DNA of 64,000 bases from assembly GCA_963931925.1 (NCBI GenBank), contig OZ007569.1, forward strand, positions 8,605,457 through 8,669,456. Direction: 5' to 3'. Below are positions 1-12,008 of the stretch, piece by piece. This stretch comes from Onchidella celtica (taxonomy: Eukaryota > Mollusca > Gastropoda > Systellommatophora > Onchidiidae). Every line of letters starts with the position of its first letter. Position 1 is the stretch's first letter. A program made the position numbers and the translations under genes. The notes under the pieces were generated by a model that did no database searches, was not told the origin of the DNA, and saw nothing but the letters and a program-made list of their open reading frames with translations.

Positions 1-242
1 ACACGTGGTGATTAGCAGTAGATCCATTTCGTGCAGAACAAAAACTATCAGGAAAAGAAAAAAATACAGGCTGGGAGTGGGAAATAAAACAGATAATTTT
101 TGACAATGTGTCCACTTTTCTTTTTAAGAAGTTAATGTATTTTTCACACCATATCAAGATTATTATTTTTGATTTTCGGGTTTTCAAAGCCGCAAACAAG
201 ATAATAATAATAATTATTATCATTATTATTATATTGTCTTTA
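1..242. other. AT-rich edge, no gene seen
   Basis: Low-complexity AT-rich sequence with a short TAA/ATT-type run near 200-232. No coding signal or recognised repeat is visible. Confidence 0.6.
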
Positions 243-1085
243 CCTATAAAGAGTGAAAAACAAAAAAGTCAGTGACTGTGTGTGCATCCTGAAGAAGGTG
301 ATTCAACCGAAAGCTTGGTTGTGAATTGTTTATTTCCCTGTGATTGTGTTCAAGCAAGGCTTTGCAACATACAATCTTTTCTTCTTGCCAATTTTAAATT
401 AATTTCATTTCTAATTCACCTGGAGCGAACAAAAAGGGTTGTTTGCAGTTATCTGAAATATTTGGATTGGAAGCGCATATCCGTACAACGCACATATCCG
501 TACATATGGACAGTGCATATCCGTACAACGCACACAATTCGATGACGTAGAACACACACCGGAATACTATATTACTGACCTTGTTAATTTGCATAGTTTT
601 TAAAAATATGAATCGGCTTAGTAGCAAGACAATCCGACTTATGCTCGGAGATTGCGTGATCTGCGCTAATAATAGACTTGAGTGCACGTCGATCACCAAT
701 GGCTACCCCAACCCCTTTTCGCCTGATTAGTCAATCTGACTACCGCCCATTGATACAAACTGACTAGACCCCCACGCCTCCAGGTCCATCTGACTATTCC
801 ATGTGTTGACATTTTAAATTCGTGAACACCATACCAAGTTTTGTTTCAGCAAACCTTCACCAGTCGCGCTTTTGGTAAACATGTTGTACGGATATGTACT
901 GTCCATATCCATACAACATGTTGTACGGATATACACTTCTATTTGGATTTGCTCTTGTGCAGACATGGCGTAGCGACCACATTTCCGTGCACAAGGTAAA
1001 ACTCTGCTCTTTGCTACATCACGTTTTCTGTGTTTTTTACATTATGTTTATGAGAAAAACATTTTTGTTATCCACTCTTTACAGG
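243..1085. mobile_element. Fold-back / TIR non-autonomous DNA element, about 843 bp
   Basis: The ends are inverted copies of each other: CCTATAAAGAGTG at 243 and, on the opposite strand, CCTGTAAAGAGTG ending at 1085, with about 23 of 26 bases matching. Both ends abut TA (241-242 and 1086-1087), as expected for a Tc1/mariner-type TA duplication. Internally, a CATATCCGTACAAC motif cluster at 478-535 recurs in inverted orientation at 882-933, so the element can fold back on itself. No transposase is visible, so it would depend on an enzyme supplied elsewhere. The superfamily is inferred from the TA only. Confidence 0.6.
286..395 (+). repeat. Dispersed repeat carrying the CAACATACAA motif, copy 1
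   Basis: A GAAGAAGG..CCGAAAGC stretch followed by GCAACATACAATCTTTTCTT matches similar stretches at 29935-30066 and 59085-59165. The pattern resembles the 3' terminal part of a retroelement, but the family is not recognised. This copy lies inside the TIR element at 243-1085. Confidence 0.45.
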
Positions 1086-1485
1086 TAAAAAAAAAAAAAA
1101 AAAGTTTCCAGTTAAGACAAATTGAAACAGGAGGCAATATGTATATTTTTTAACGCACTACAGTTGTTAAGACTCCCGAATGAGTAGGATGGAGCAAACT
1201 GGCTATGATTGCCTGGTTTGAGATAGCACAGAAAAAATCCGCCTTCTCTTTATTATTTTTCTGCTGTTATGCTGCAAACTTGATCACGGATACATTTTCC
1301 CTGTCAAGGTCTCAATATTAATAATACATAAATATTAAAAGGGCAGTGGCCAAGGTTACTTGATTGGATGCCAGCTTGGCAATTACGTAGACAAACCCAA
1401 AGGAAGAAAAAAGTAAAGATATCAATAGATCAAAGATGCACAGATGCGAACAAAAGATGGGCAAAAAGAGATGTAAATAGATCAG

Positions 1486-2020
1486 TTGGAAGAGCAGTGG
1501 TTTTATAATGTAGCACGATTAATCCTTAAGAAAAGGAAAACAGATCAAGCATCACCTCTATTGCAGAGCTTGCACTGGCTACCAGTAGAAAAACAAACAA
1601 TGTGTAAGCTGGCTACCATGTGCCACAAATGTATGTACAAAAACGCGTCAAGTTATTTAAGTGAATTTTTGACTCCCTGGGATTCCATCACGATATCTTA
1701 GATCATCTGCTGACACTATAAAGTTTAAAATTCTTACAATGTCCCTTAATTTTCTATTCTTTTTCTTATCAAGGGTCTCAGATTAGGAATTCTCTGCGTC
1801 TGGCTTTGAGATAGACTGAAAACTTATGACTTTTAAACATCAGCTGAAGAGTCATCTTACACTCTGAATGTCGATCAAGCTTTTGTCTTTCCTGAGTATA
1901 CCAGCTGTGTATTGTGTGACTGATTCATGTGATATAAATGTTTGTAAAGCGCTTAGAACCCGGGTGCTACTGGGATGAAGCGCTATTATAAATGCTATAT
2001 TTATGTTATTATTACTTTTA
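1486..2020 (+). mobile_element. LINE 3' fragment (end of reverse transcriptase ORF plus tail)
   Basis: An open stretch at 1486-1701 encodes the AARLI...LLQSLHWLPVE...SYLSEFL pattern that is typical of the C-terminal region of CR1/L2-type LINE reverse transcriptase ORFs. Past the stop at about 1700, further LINE-like residues (NSLR-type, then a KHQLKSHL-type end) are recoverable only with frame changes near 1780-1860. It ends with the GTAAAGCGCTTAGAAC...AAGCGCTATTATAAATG tail and a short TTATTATT run. It is a dead, 5'-truncated copy, and is a different LINE lineage from the one at 16.3-20 kb. Confidence 0.75.
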
Positions 2021-2157
2021 GATAGACATTTGTACAAGAGCCCATAAATTGTCCCGACGACTGAGAGAATATTTTGCTCCCGTGCAGTTCGGTATGTACA
2101 AACTTGATGCCAAACGTTCCACCAGCTCACGACTGTCCTAAAGCGCCTTTCCAAGGT

Positions 2158-2630
2158 GTCAAGATGGTCTGGACGCAAGGTGCTTGCCTCTTTTCTTACG
2201 CCAAGTGTCCCGGGTTCAAAACCCGGCCGGTGCAGGCATGTTGGAAGTTTGGGATTTTTCTCATATTTTCGTGTTCCTGATCCTAATGGGGGCTAGGATC
2301 GAGTACCTACTCTTCTCGGTTAAGGACGAAAAAATTCGGAGGGTCCATGTGCACGTTGCGCACGTTAAAGACACCTTGGCAGTTGGAAATCGAAAACAGC
2401 AGGCCGAACAGGCCGCTACCCGGGCAAAATCAAATAAAATTCATCTCTACCGCCCCCATCCCACCTTATCTCCTAACCCCCTCCACCCTCATCTCCGCAT
2501 CCCAAAAACAAACACCGCCGACCGGCGCTGCACTGTGGCGACGACGTACTGCTCCAGTTGTAACTGGGTGCAATGACACAAAGGCAAATTTCCCAAATTT
2601 AATGGGATTAAAGTAGTATACAAATACAAA
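2158..2630 (+). mobile_element. tRNA-derived SINE, copy 1 (full length)
   Basis: The head is tRNA-like. A degenerate A box (TGGTCTGGACG) lies at 2165 and a B box (GGTTCAAAACC) near 2214-2224. The body contains the shared family blocks GCAGGCATGTTGGAA, GTTAAAGACACCTTGGCAG and CCGCTACCCGGGCAAAAT, and a tail ending TTTCCCAAATTTAATGGG. Five members of the family are in this window. Transcription by RNA polymerase III is expected from the boxes, and mobilisation would need a partner LINE. Confidence 0.85.
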
Positions 2631-4452
2631 TATTTTATTTATTTTTGGTGCACACCAACCATTTCAATATTTTAAAAAAACGAGTAAGTGTCAAAGGTCA
2701 GCAGAAGTTATTATTCACAAGAAGTCCGGGAGGGGATGTCGTATGTGTGCGTGTGTGTGAGTGCACGTTCACGTCAGTGTCCCCGGCGGCTGAATACAAA
2801 AATGCAGCACGTGCGCAAAGACATCGTTGCATGCATGAATTCTTTCTGTGGTCTGGAGAGGAAATCAGACATGACAAAATCTCCAGAAAACATGAGAGTC
2901 CCTCCCCTCCCCTCCCCCCCCCCCTTTTTTTCTGTCCTTTCTTTTTTTGCACGTTTTTTTTTTCTTCATGCAATCCCCCCTGGCCACTGCCTCTCGTACA
3001 CAGTCGTAAACCCCCGCGTCCACTGGCTAAAACACAAGGCAGATTCGAGACAGGGCGGCGAGAATAAAAACCAGAACCAAATCAGCCTCAATAACAAATC
3101 GAACCCATCATTAGGAAGTGGGTTTTTTTTTTCTTCGAAGCGCCCCTGCTGAACACTAAGAAAATATAACTATGTCTCCGGCTTGCCGACAGCCGTATTT
3201 CTCCAGTTCCGGACACAAGTTTCACCACTGCACTTTTTTTTTTTTCAGTATTTGCACTGTAAGCCATTATTTAATTAGTATTTATTTTATGGAGTCCATA
3301 ATTTCAAAATATAAAGTATTGGGGAAACTCCATGCCTGGTGTTTTATCAAATAGAACAGACAAAACATTGTGTAACCAAATATTTCCGATCATAAATCGA
3401 AAAAATACACAACCTAAAATTTCAAAAGGGATACTCCGCGTAATATGTTACCTAAGAGCCATTTTTCAAACCATGCCTGGGAAAAAATGTAATGGTTGTG
3501 TTGTTAGCATTATCTTCCTTGCGTGATCATGTGACCTAGCAACCATCTTGGAAAAGAGCACATGTTTACAACCTCTCATCAGCTGCCAGTATTGTGTCCC
3601 ATCAGTTACTCAAGCTAATTGCCCCATTGTGGTTAAAAGTAAAACTTGATTATTTGTGCTTTTTCTGTAAGCTCAAGCGCACTTTTTGAATGTAGAAAAA
3701 CATTGTTCACTAATCCTGTTGGCTTGGTTTCATAAATTTTGCAGTTTCATTTTGCTATGTAAAAAACATGGTATTTTGTTTCTCTCCCATCAGTTACCAA
3801 CTAAAGTGAAGGCAATTGAATAGACTGATCATAATTTTTATTAATTAAAACACATCTAATGTTTATCATCTGTACCATTTTTCTGGAGGATTGATCAATC
3901 CATTTTGAAATAAATGGTTGGTTATTTATTTAGTGTCTTTTTTTTTTTGGTCAGTTACCGTGGAATAGCCCAAAAGTAAAAACATTATTTTTTTAACGCC
4001 GTTCGTCTTGAGAGTTCCAAAACCCCAGCCATTCGCTAAATCCCATGATCACGGCGTGCATTACAAAACTAAGGGCACAATTTCAGGGGGTAAAAAACAA
4101 CAGAACTCTCCGTGCCGGTCTAGACGGTGAAAACTGATGCACCGGGCAATGAGTCATCGACACTTTTGCCCTGTTTACAGTTTGCATAATAACATTTCCT
4201 CACCGCCAAGACTCATATACACTCTCCACACGCCGAAGACTATCCTCCTTTCAAGACTGCACTTCTTTCAAGCTAAATTTTATCCCAACAAAAACATCAG
4301 GCATATCCACATAAATATACTTGGAATCTTAGAATTTCGTCTTCTTCTTAAGATCCACCGATCGATCAGGAAAGCTGAGAAGACCACTGTCTGTCAACAT
4401 ATTGGTGATTATTTTGGTGACCCGATTGTATGACCTGTCGGACCGTCTTTTC
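2631..4452. other. No gene seen; pyrimidine tract
   Basis: A C/T-rich tract spans about 2890-2970, and several short T runs occur. The open frames here (up to 154 codons at 2688-3152) pass through this low-complexity tract and show no protein family pattern. Confidence 0.55.
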
Positions 4453-4613
4453 TTGTTGTTGTTGTTGTTGTTGTTGTTGTTGCTGTTGTCATTGTTGTTG
4501 TTTTTTTCTTGTTGCAATTGTTTGTTGTTACGGTGGTTGTTTTTGAAGTTGTTGTTGCTGCTGCTGTTCTGTTTTTCTTGCTATTGTTTCTATTGCTGTT
4601 GTTGTTGTTGTTG
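4453..4613. repeat. (GTT)n microsatellite, interrupted
   Basis: Long GTT/GTC trinucleotide runs with T interruptions. The poly-Leu and poly-Asn/Thr frames across it are translations of the repeat and not genes. Confidence 0.9.
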
Positions 4614-6647
4614 TCTTCGGCTCCAACGAAGCACACTGTGATTAGGCGCCGCGATGCAGAAAGATTGCACGGACGAAAGCCAAAATTTCCAGTTCAAGAA
4701 ACTTTGAAGCGTTAAGATGTTTCCCTTTTAAATATTCACTGTAAATTTCTTCCCACGTTCCGAGTTTTAATAAACGGCCATTAAGAGTCCAGAAATTACT
4801 TTTCTATCATCGAAGGCCACGAACTTTTGAAAACAGGTCACATTTTTTGTTCGCCACGACAAAGGACTGAGGACGGCCCAGGTTTCCCACAGCTTTTACT
4901 TTCCTCACCAACTGTATCTCTATGGAGGAATGGCCATAAAATCCATTTACAGTTTCACCGTCTTTCAATCTGAGCAGGCCAGCCATCTATCTAAAAGCAT
5001 CCCCAGCACAAAAAGCATTTAATTCCAAACAGGCGGGACCAAAAAAAGGACGAAAAAACAAGATAAAATGTAAGGCTATTTGGTCAGCCGAGGAAATGGA
5101 CGCCAAACAGAGCGGAAATCTAATCAGATAAGAGAAAGGGGGTGGGGGGGGGAGGCCGGAGAAGGAATGGAATCGTCAAATAATAAGGCGCTAAACGGGA
5201 AAATCACAAGAAAATGCATTGCCTTCAAATCAAAGAATCCTCGTGAGCCTGGGCAGTTCTTGGTTTTGCCTCCAGCTTGGTAAATGTGATTGCTAATACA
5301 TTCCGGCTGACGCCCATCTATCTGATCTACATTCTCACAAAGACACGCCACGGAGTTTTCATCTCGCACAAGACTCTTATACACAGATCAGTTGTGACTG
5401 AGCTAGTTAGGCGTGTAAAATAGGAAACTTGGTCACATTTTTATCACTTTATTGCCAATATGTATATCTGTGCACGTGTTTGAGTAAGGGTTTTATTTGG
5501 TTTCTGTAAAGAGGGGGAGGGGGGGGGGGGAGCTCTAGGCCCGACTTTTTGGTACCTCACAGTCACTATACTTAAACTTAAAGCCACATCAGAAATGATA
5601 CCCACACTTTGCCCGGTATAACCTGTAACTTCTTTTTTTCTTGTCTGGTGAGGAATATCTGTGCACATTTTCTTGTTTTGCGGTCTTGTTCCAGATCCCG
5701 AGCGCATTACTACAGCCTGTACACCTTTACCTGACATGACAAAAAGCACCAAATAATCTGGCTATAATGGAGCCAGAGGATGAAAATGTAAGCATTTAAA
5801 CCGTCCTGTCTACGCGATCAAAAATTATGAAACTTTGCGTACGTACTTAATCTTTGATGATAAGTTACCTGGCCAACCCCCGTCATGGACAAAATTCAGC
5901 CTTTGATATTATTTATTCACCAATTTTTTTTTAATCGCAAAATGAGAGACGCATTTTCGTCGAGTAAAATCGAAAAGTGTGACCGGAAATGCCTTCTAGG
6001 CCACTCTTTACACATTGCTGGCCGAAAGCCAACTTCATCACATCACATCACATTCTGTGCATTCTGCAAGGAATTTAATGTAACAAAACGATCTATGAGT
6101 CTTTTCATCGAATCCAAAGGCCGTTATGAATGCGATCTAGATCTAGAAATACAACTGGGTTTGGAGCAAAGAAAATTTGCAAAATTCATTTTGCCCGGGT
6201 CGTCTAGTATATATATATATATAATGTTCGTGACATGCATCCCCATACTTGTCAAGAATCTCCATTTCAGTGTTCCCATATCGAATGGTTTAATTTCAAA
6301 ATGCCGTCTGACTTAGAAACAGGCAAACGGATGAACAGAAAGACAGTCCGATAGTTCAATGATCATCATCCACTCCAATTACCCCAGTGGATCAAGTTCC
6401 AGCCTTCTGAATTTAGCAACTTGGCCAATTATAATATATACGGAGTAAACAAAAAGACCGGCAACCACGTATGAGCAGGTGGTAAATTTCTAATTATTTG
6501 TTCAAAATAAAGTTGTAATCTACGGTATCTCTGGCTCTGTAATCCTCAGTCTTTGCCTTTCAATTACCCATGTTGTCCGATTTTCCGGTTTACATAATGT
6601 GTTTACACATTTCGTGTGTTTTCATTATGGAAATCATTAAGGCTGAT
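4614..6647. other. No gene seen; unassigned ORF and G run
   Basis: There is a G run at about 5508-5531. A 143-codon frame at 5885-6316 (+) was read through: it has no recognisable domain and ends in an (AT)n run translated as alternating Ile/Tyr. It is treated as chance. A short AGATCT cluster occurs near 6137. Confidence 0.5.
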
Positions 6648-6939
6648 GGCTTACTCAGTCAAGTCTGTTCTGTGTCGGGTTCTAGTGTGAGATGTGGTCT
6701 GTGGATTTCAACAGGACATTGGCTTACTCAGTCAAGTCTGTTCTGTGTCGGGTTCTGGTGTGAGATGTGGTCTGTGGATTTCAACAGGACATTGGCTTAC
6801 TCAGTCAAGTCTGTTCTGTGTCGGGTTCTAGTGTGAGATGTGGTCTGTGGATTTCAACAGGACATTGGCTTACTCAATCAAGTCTGTTCTGTGTCGGGTT
6901 CTAGTGTGAGATGTGGTCTGTGGATTTCAACAGGACATT
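6648..6939. repeat. Tandem array, 73 bp x 4
   Basis: Four head-to-tail units start at 6648, 6721, 6794 and 6867, each exactly 73 bp, beginning GGCTTACTCAGTCAAG and containing TGTGTCGGGTTCTAGTG. The units differ by only a few substitutions. The array ends at GGACATTG, 6932-6939, after which the sequence is unrelated. Confidence 0.97.
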
Positions 6940-7116
6940 GCGCGATGGCCAGACCGATACAAGTCACTCTCCGGCACGAAAAAAATGTCTTGTGTTAGCT
7001 GAGGGAATCAGCGATATCGCATAGTACTGAATCAAAACAGATGTGAAACAGACTTGACTCAAAGTACCACTAACCTCACAGAACTCTTGCTCTGGTAGTG
7101 GTGTTTAGTTTTTTAT

Positions 7117-7555
7117 ATTTGAATTTGTAATTTGTATACTTTTTTAATCAGATTTTGGGAAATTTCTTTTGGTGTCAATGCAGTCCACTTATAACTAGAG
7201 GAGACACGTAGTTGCCGCAGTGCAGCGCTGGTCGGGGCGATTTTTTTTTGGGGGGGGGGGGGGCAGGGATACGTTTTTATTTAGTTTTGCCCGGGCAGCG
7301 GCCTGTTCGGCCTGCTATTATCGATTTCCAAACTGCCAAGGTATCTTTAACGTGCGCAACGTGCACACGTGCCCTCCGAATTTTTCGCCCTTATTCAAGA
7401 AGACTAGGTGCTCGATCCTGCCTACCATAGGATCAGGGACAGGCAAATATGAGAAAAAATCCCAAAATTCCAACATGTCTGCACCGACTGTGATTCGAAC
7501 CTGGTACCTTCGACGGGGTTTTCTGTAACCTTGTGACTGTGATAGATGTTTACTC
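7117..7555 (-). mobile_element. tRNA-derived SINE, copy 2
   Basis: Same family as the SINE at 2158, on the minus strand. The B box (GGTTCGAATC on the minus strand) is at 7492-7501. The A box is degenerate. The body blocks (GTTAAAGATACCTTGGCAG, CCGCTGCCCGGGCAAAA) are kept, followed by the C/A-rich spacer seen as a G run on the plus strand at about 7249-7263, and the tail near 7120-7160. Confidence 0.85.
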
Positions 7556-8107
7556 TTCCCAACCAACCTAAGACCGACAGGTGAACTCTCGCATAGACAG
7601 AAATGTGAGCACTCCAGGCTGCCATCGGAGTACGTTTGTAGCGCCTCGGACATTCTGTCACGCAAAGGTCCGGGGTCAATGTTTCCAGCCACTAATGCTC
7701 CGGTCGTGTGGTCTAAACCCAGATGCGTGCGCATTCAAAGACGGCACAACAGGAAAACAAACAAATAGTGTTATAAAACAGTTTTACGGAAAGCGGCAGG
7801 AAATGCCAAATGATGTCCGTCTCCGGCAGCCTTTATGTGAATCACGGAAACAATTTTTACTTGCTCGTGTTCGTGACTGGAATTCCCTGGAAAGTTGCGA
7901 TATCGGATTTTTCTTCTTGTTGTCTTTGTCAATGCAGTGAGACTGGTGGCGAAGCAACCGTTTAAGCCATTCCTGAAACTTTAAACAGTAAATAGTCTTG
8001 AATTACCGAGAATGGCACGGCCACATAGACGCCCTGGCTGTGCAATTTGATTGATCAGAATTTGGATTTCAGCTTTATCACTTCATTTTCCAGATTGTGT
8101 TTTCACG
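7556..8107. other. No gene seen
   Basis: Unique-looking sequence between a SINE and a GA tract. A 119-codon frame at 7581-7940 (+) has no recognisable family pattern. Confidence 0.5.
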
Positions 8108-8327
8108 TGGGAGGGGGGGGGAAGAGCGAGAGACAGACAGAGAGAGAGAGAAAGAGAAAGAGAGAGCAAGAGAGAGAGACCAGGAGGAAGAGAAAGAGAG
8201 AGAGAGCAAGCGAGTGAGGGGGGAGGGGACAGAGAGAGAGAGAGGAAGAGGGAGAGAAATAGAGGGAGCAAAAGAGAGTGAGAGAAAGAAAGAGAGAGAG
8301 AGCGAGCAAGACAGGACAGGGAGAGTA

Positions 8328-8360
<33 letters not shown>

Positions 8361-8400
8361 AAGAGAAAGCGAGACAGCAAGAGAGAGTGACAGAAAGAGA
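8108..8400. repeat. (GA)n-rich purine tract
   Basis: About 290 bp of GAGA/GAAA/GAGC purine-rich sequence on the plus strand. The Arg/Glu-rich (plus) and Ser/Leu-rich (minus) frames across it are repeat translations. Confidence 0.92.
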
Positions 8401-9249
8401 TTCTAACAGAATTCAAATTGGATGAAATGTAAGCTATCAAATGAACAGAAGCCATGAAAAACAAGAACTATCCAAGATTCATCTAAACACATCATAAAAT
8501 ACTATCCCTGGAAGATTTCCGCTAAACTAAATGTGGACAGACATTATGTCGACAGTATGTGACTGGGTTTTGAAAATGATCGATCAACCTTGAAAGAACA
8601 TATCAACTTATGAATCACTCTGTTTCTGGCGTGACATTTCCGCATTTCTTTCAAAGCAAAAGGCATTATCTTAAGGAAAGTTTCAACGTGAGGTTTCCGA
8701 TTTCAATTAAAATAAAATATGCACGGAACACAGTTGTCGTGCTTCAAAGTAAAAAAAATAAATAAAATTTATCTTTAAATTTGTAAAATTTCTGACCCTG
8801 ACCACTTCTTCTGCAAAGGCCTGTGATTATAATTTCGAGAGAAAACATCGGAACTTGTTGCTGACCTGGTATAGACTTCGAGGACGTTCTTAGAACATTA
8901 TCCCCATGCAGCATCAAAACTTCACCAATTCACTCGCTAATGCGAGCAGCTGTGCCGGCCAGCGCATGCACAGCGTTGCACCACTCATGAACGAAACATT
9001 CAGCTCAAAAGCACAAAATGTCACCAAATTTTCTTTGCTCAACATCTAGTAAACGGCTGTCTAAAATGCGCTGTAAGCTCTAAGTAATTTATTCACCCAC
9101 AGCCGAAGTAGATGATAACTGCCGATGTCAATGGTGGACAGTGGCAGGACTGTGTTCCATTTAAGAAAACTGATCGGAAAGTCATTCATTAAGGACAAGT
9201 ATAAAGTCCTTCATAATTATAATGGTCCGATCTGAAGTTTCCCCCTACC
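8401..9249. other. No gene seen
   Basis: No open frame with protein character and no recognised repeat. Confidence 0.5.
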
Positions 9250-9614
9250 CACAGACTAATAAATTAACCAGACTGGAAACACGAACTTCGGGCTGTGTCG
9301 TTTTATATGGAATTTCCCGAGCGGCGACTGTATAACCAACATGGCCGCCGCTCGGGAAATTCCGATTCTAATTCTATCTGCAGTAGAAATTTCTTTTCAT
9401 TTGTCAAGATTGGTTGTACATGTATTAATTGCTTGGTGCGGAACCAAACTTCCGCGTTCAGTAGGCGCGTCAAAATGGTACCATTCAAAATTGTAGCTAT
9501 GCTGAAGCGTCGGTCGCTACCTTAAGCCTAAAATGGCGGATGGTTCATGACCTTTCGCTGTTTTGTGACGTCACACGATGGGATCATCCAGTCTGGGTAG
9601 TTTATTCGTCTGTG
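9250..9614 (+). mobile_element. hAT-type MITE family A, copy 1 (365 bp)
   Basis: The termini CACAGACTAATAAATTAACC (9250) and an inverted, slightly diverged copy ending ...CGTCTGTG (9614) define the element. Flanks cccctacc and cccccacc form an 8-bp target duplication with one mismatch, which is typical of hAT elements. It contains a perfect 18-bp hairpin arm pair (GGAATTTCCCGAGCGGCG and its complement) at 9309-9363. A second copy in inverted orientation is at 33031-33396, and a fragment is near 45162. There is no transposase. Confidence 0.88.
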
Positions 9615-9807
9615 CCCCCACCTGCTTTAGTCTAACGGCAAAATGGTCATAAAACGCGCGGGTAATGACGCACGATTGGACTCAACCACTAAAGCCATAG
9701 AAGCTTTCAAATTGTGGAACACATGCTACATTGGGTTCAGTGGTTGAGTTCATTCTCGCGACATCCACTCGCGCGTTTATACGACCAGCGTCCCAAAGCC
9801 ATTAGAC

Positions 9808-10278
9808 CAGTGGTTCTCAACGTGAGCGATCTTACACCCCCAGGGGGGGGGGGCGATTTGGATTTGAGGGCAAAAGCGAAAAAAACAAAAAGGCGACAGG
9901 GGCGGAAACGATGAAAGGGGGTGACACTGGGGGTGGGGGAATCAATGGAGGAGCATTTGGAGATAGTCCTGGGCAGACATTGATTTGTTGACCAGCACTT
10001 GTAGATAGGTTTTATGACCATAAAAGACCTGAGATTTTTTGTGCATTTGATAAAGAATGCTTTCTGCTTTATAACCAATAATCAACACCGGCGCATTGTC
10101 ATAAATAAAGCTTTCAAAAACATAATATCATAAGTTATGTGTAGCCTGTCTTCTTGTGAAATGTTGCACTACTGGGAGCAATCCACCGGGTTTGAGTACT
10201 TGGACGGGGGGGGGGGGGGGGGTGAACAAAATCTGGAGCCTAAGGAGACGACAGCCTGAAAAAGATTGAGAACCACTG
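9808..10278. mobile_element. Non-autonomous hAT element (471 bp)
   Basis: CAGTGGTTCTCAA at 9808 and its inverted copy TTGAGAACCACTG ending at 10278 are the classical terminal inverted repeat of many hAT elements. Flanks cattagac and ccttaggc match at 6 of 8 positions, consistent with an aged 8-bp duplication. The interior has a G run (about 10207-10223) and no transposase frame. Confidence 0.85.
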
Positions 10279-12008
10279 CCTTAGGCAATCATTGCTACAA
10301 ACTTCTTTTTTTTTCCTTTTTTAATTTCATTTTGATATTTACGAACACAGCCCACCCTGAAAATTCGCACGCCTCCCATTTCTTGCCCTTGTTAATCAGT
10401 TTAATATCGGCAATCCAAGCCAGACACATATTAATATTTCCCCTCTCCGATTTTTGGCAGGCTGTTTCAGCCACATGTCACAGCGACTTTATATTCTGAA
10501 TGCTACACGTTGTAAAGCTTTCTGGAACTGAGGAAGGTTCCCGGCCATAAAAACTTTTATCTGCTTCAGCACGGGAGGGAATAATCTCATAGATTATGAA
10601 GGTAAAAAAGCTTCAAAAAAAAAGGACGTCCTTGGCTGTGGAGAGTTTCCAAGTGATTAGAGTGAAAGAGGAACTATTCAGTACAAGAAATATAATTTTG
10701 TCGATACAGGTTCTAATTGTCGCTATCGAAGCACTTCCAAAACAAACGAACAAAAAAACAAAAGTTGCCGGTGCAAAGACAATTTCCAAGTGAATGAAAG
10801 GCTGCGGAACTTTTCAGGGCAAGAAATATAATTTCTGTCCATTTTGATAAAACAAACAAGGGGCACTCCCAAACAAAGGAAAAGCATTTCAGTTTGGAAA
10901 AACATTTAATGTTATGCAAGATAAGCCAGCCGTTACTTTTCTTAGTTAGAGACACATGTACATCAGTGATGCTGTAAACTGCAGTGATTTAGTTTGATAA
11001 TATTTAGATACCGTTAAAACCCGTTCAGTTAGCGACCGGCCGTTTCTCGACAAGGTTCAGTCATTGGAACAGGCTAGTCTGCGGTGAATGCCACCAAACT
11101 AAGATCCCACTGAACACGATTGACCTAGAATTTTAACTTTTATTTTAAGCACCTCTACGAGCTTTCTTTGCACGCATTCGGCACATTGCTCCAAATCAGA
11201 TTTAAACTTTATTTTGGGAGGCCTTCCCACTGTGCGACTCATGGCAATTTTCTTTTTGTTTGTTTTTTTTTTGGTATAGCAATGAATTATTCAAAAACAG
11301 TTTGACCTTTTTTTATCTTTCAATCATTTCTCTATTATAAAATGGTATCATCTTTCCCAAATAAACTCTTTTGAACAATTGCCGAAGCGAAAAATCTTCA
11401 AATCAGCAGTTCTGTGGTATGCCCTGTCCGCCATTGACGTTAAAACGTTCATGGGTTGCATTCTGAAGTCCTTCGTTTATTTCTGCGAAATCGTGATTCC
11501 CTACAGATAGATCTAATGCAGCCCTCACTCTCAGCCCTGTTAAGTGGATTCCCCATTAACCTCCGTTTCACGTGTGCCTAAAATTTGTGCTCACGACAGA
11601 AAGCATGCGGTAGGGCTTTTAGCGCCTTTCTGGGACGCTTCCACTTAATTTCAGTACAGTTTCCATGACGTTCCGCCCCTCTATTGCTAGCGTACACTCT
11701 GCCACATCTGGTCTGCTCTGCTGGGCAGCAGTGGTAACGGACAGAACAGAATATCAAGGACATGAAATGTATTTCTTTTTTTCTTTTTTTGAAAACAAAG
11801 CCGATTTCAATCAAAATTTTCAAACTTTTCTGATGGATGTGACCGCCAATTGTATTAGCTATCCTAGTAAACTTACTTTGAGAAAACGACAAATTTGGCA
11901 TCCATAACAGCGTCATCTGACACATTATTCTCTTCGGGGAATCGACAAAACGAATGAAATTTCTTTCAATATGCGTTTTGATATATAAAAAAAACACTGA
12001 AACTGTTT
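10279..12008. other. No gene seen
   Basis: No recognised gene or repeat. The longest frame (11578-12030, minus) runs into the 47-bp minisatellite and has no family pattern. Confidence 0.5.

Noticed and set aside
5885..6316. 143-codon plus-strand frame
   Set aside because: Runs into an (AT)n repeat and shows no family pattern.
8078..8464. Arg/Glu-rich and Ser/Leu-rich open frames over GA/CT tracts (also 20040, 23295, 27775, 39598, 47548)
   Set aside because: They are translations of dinucleotide repeats. All frames stay open because the repeat has no stop codons.
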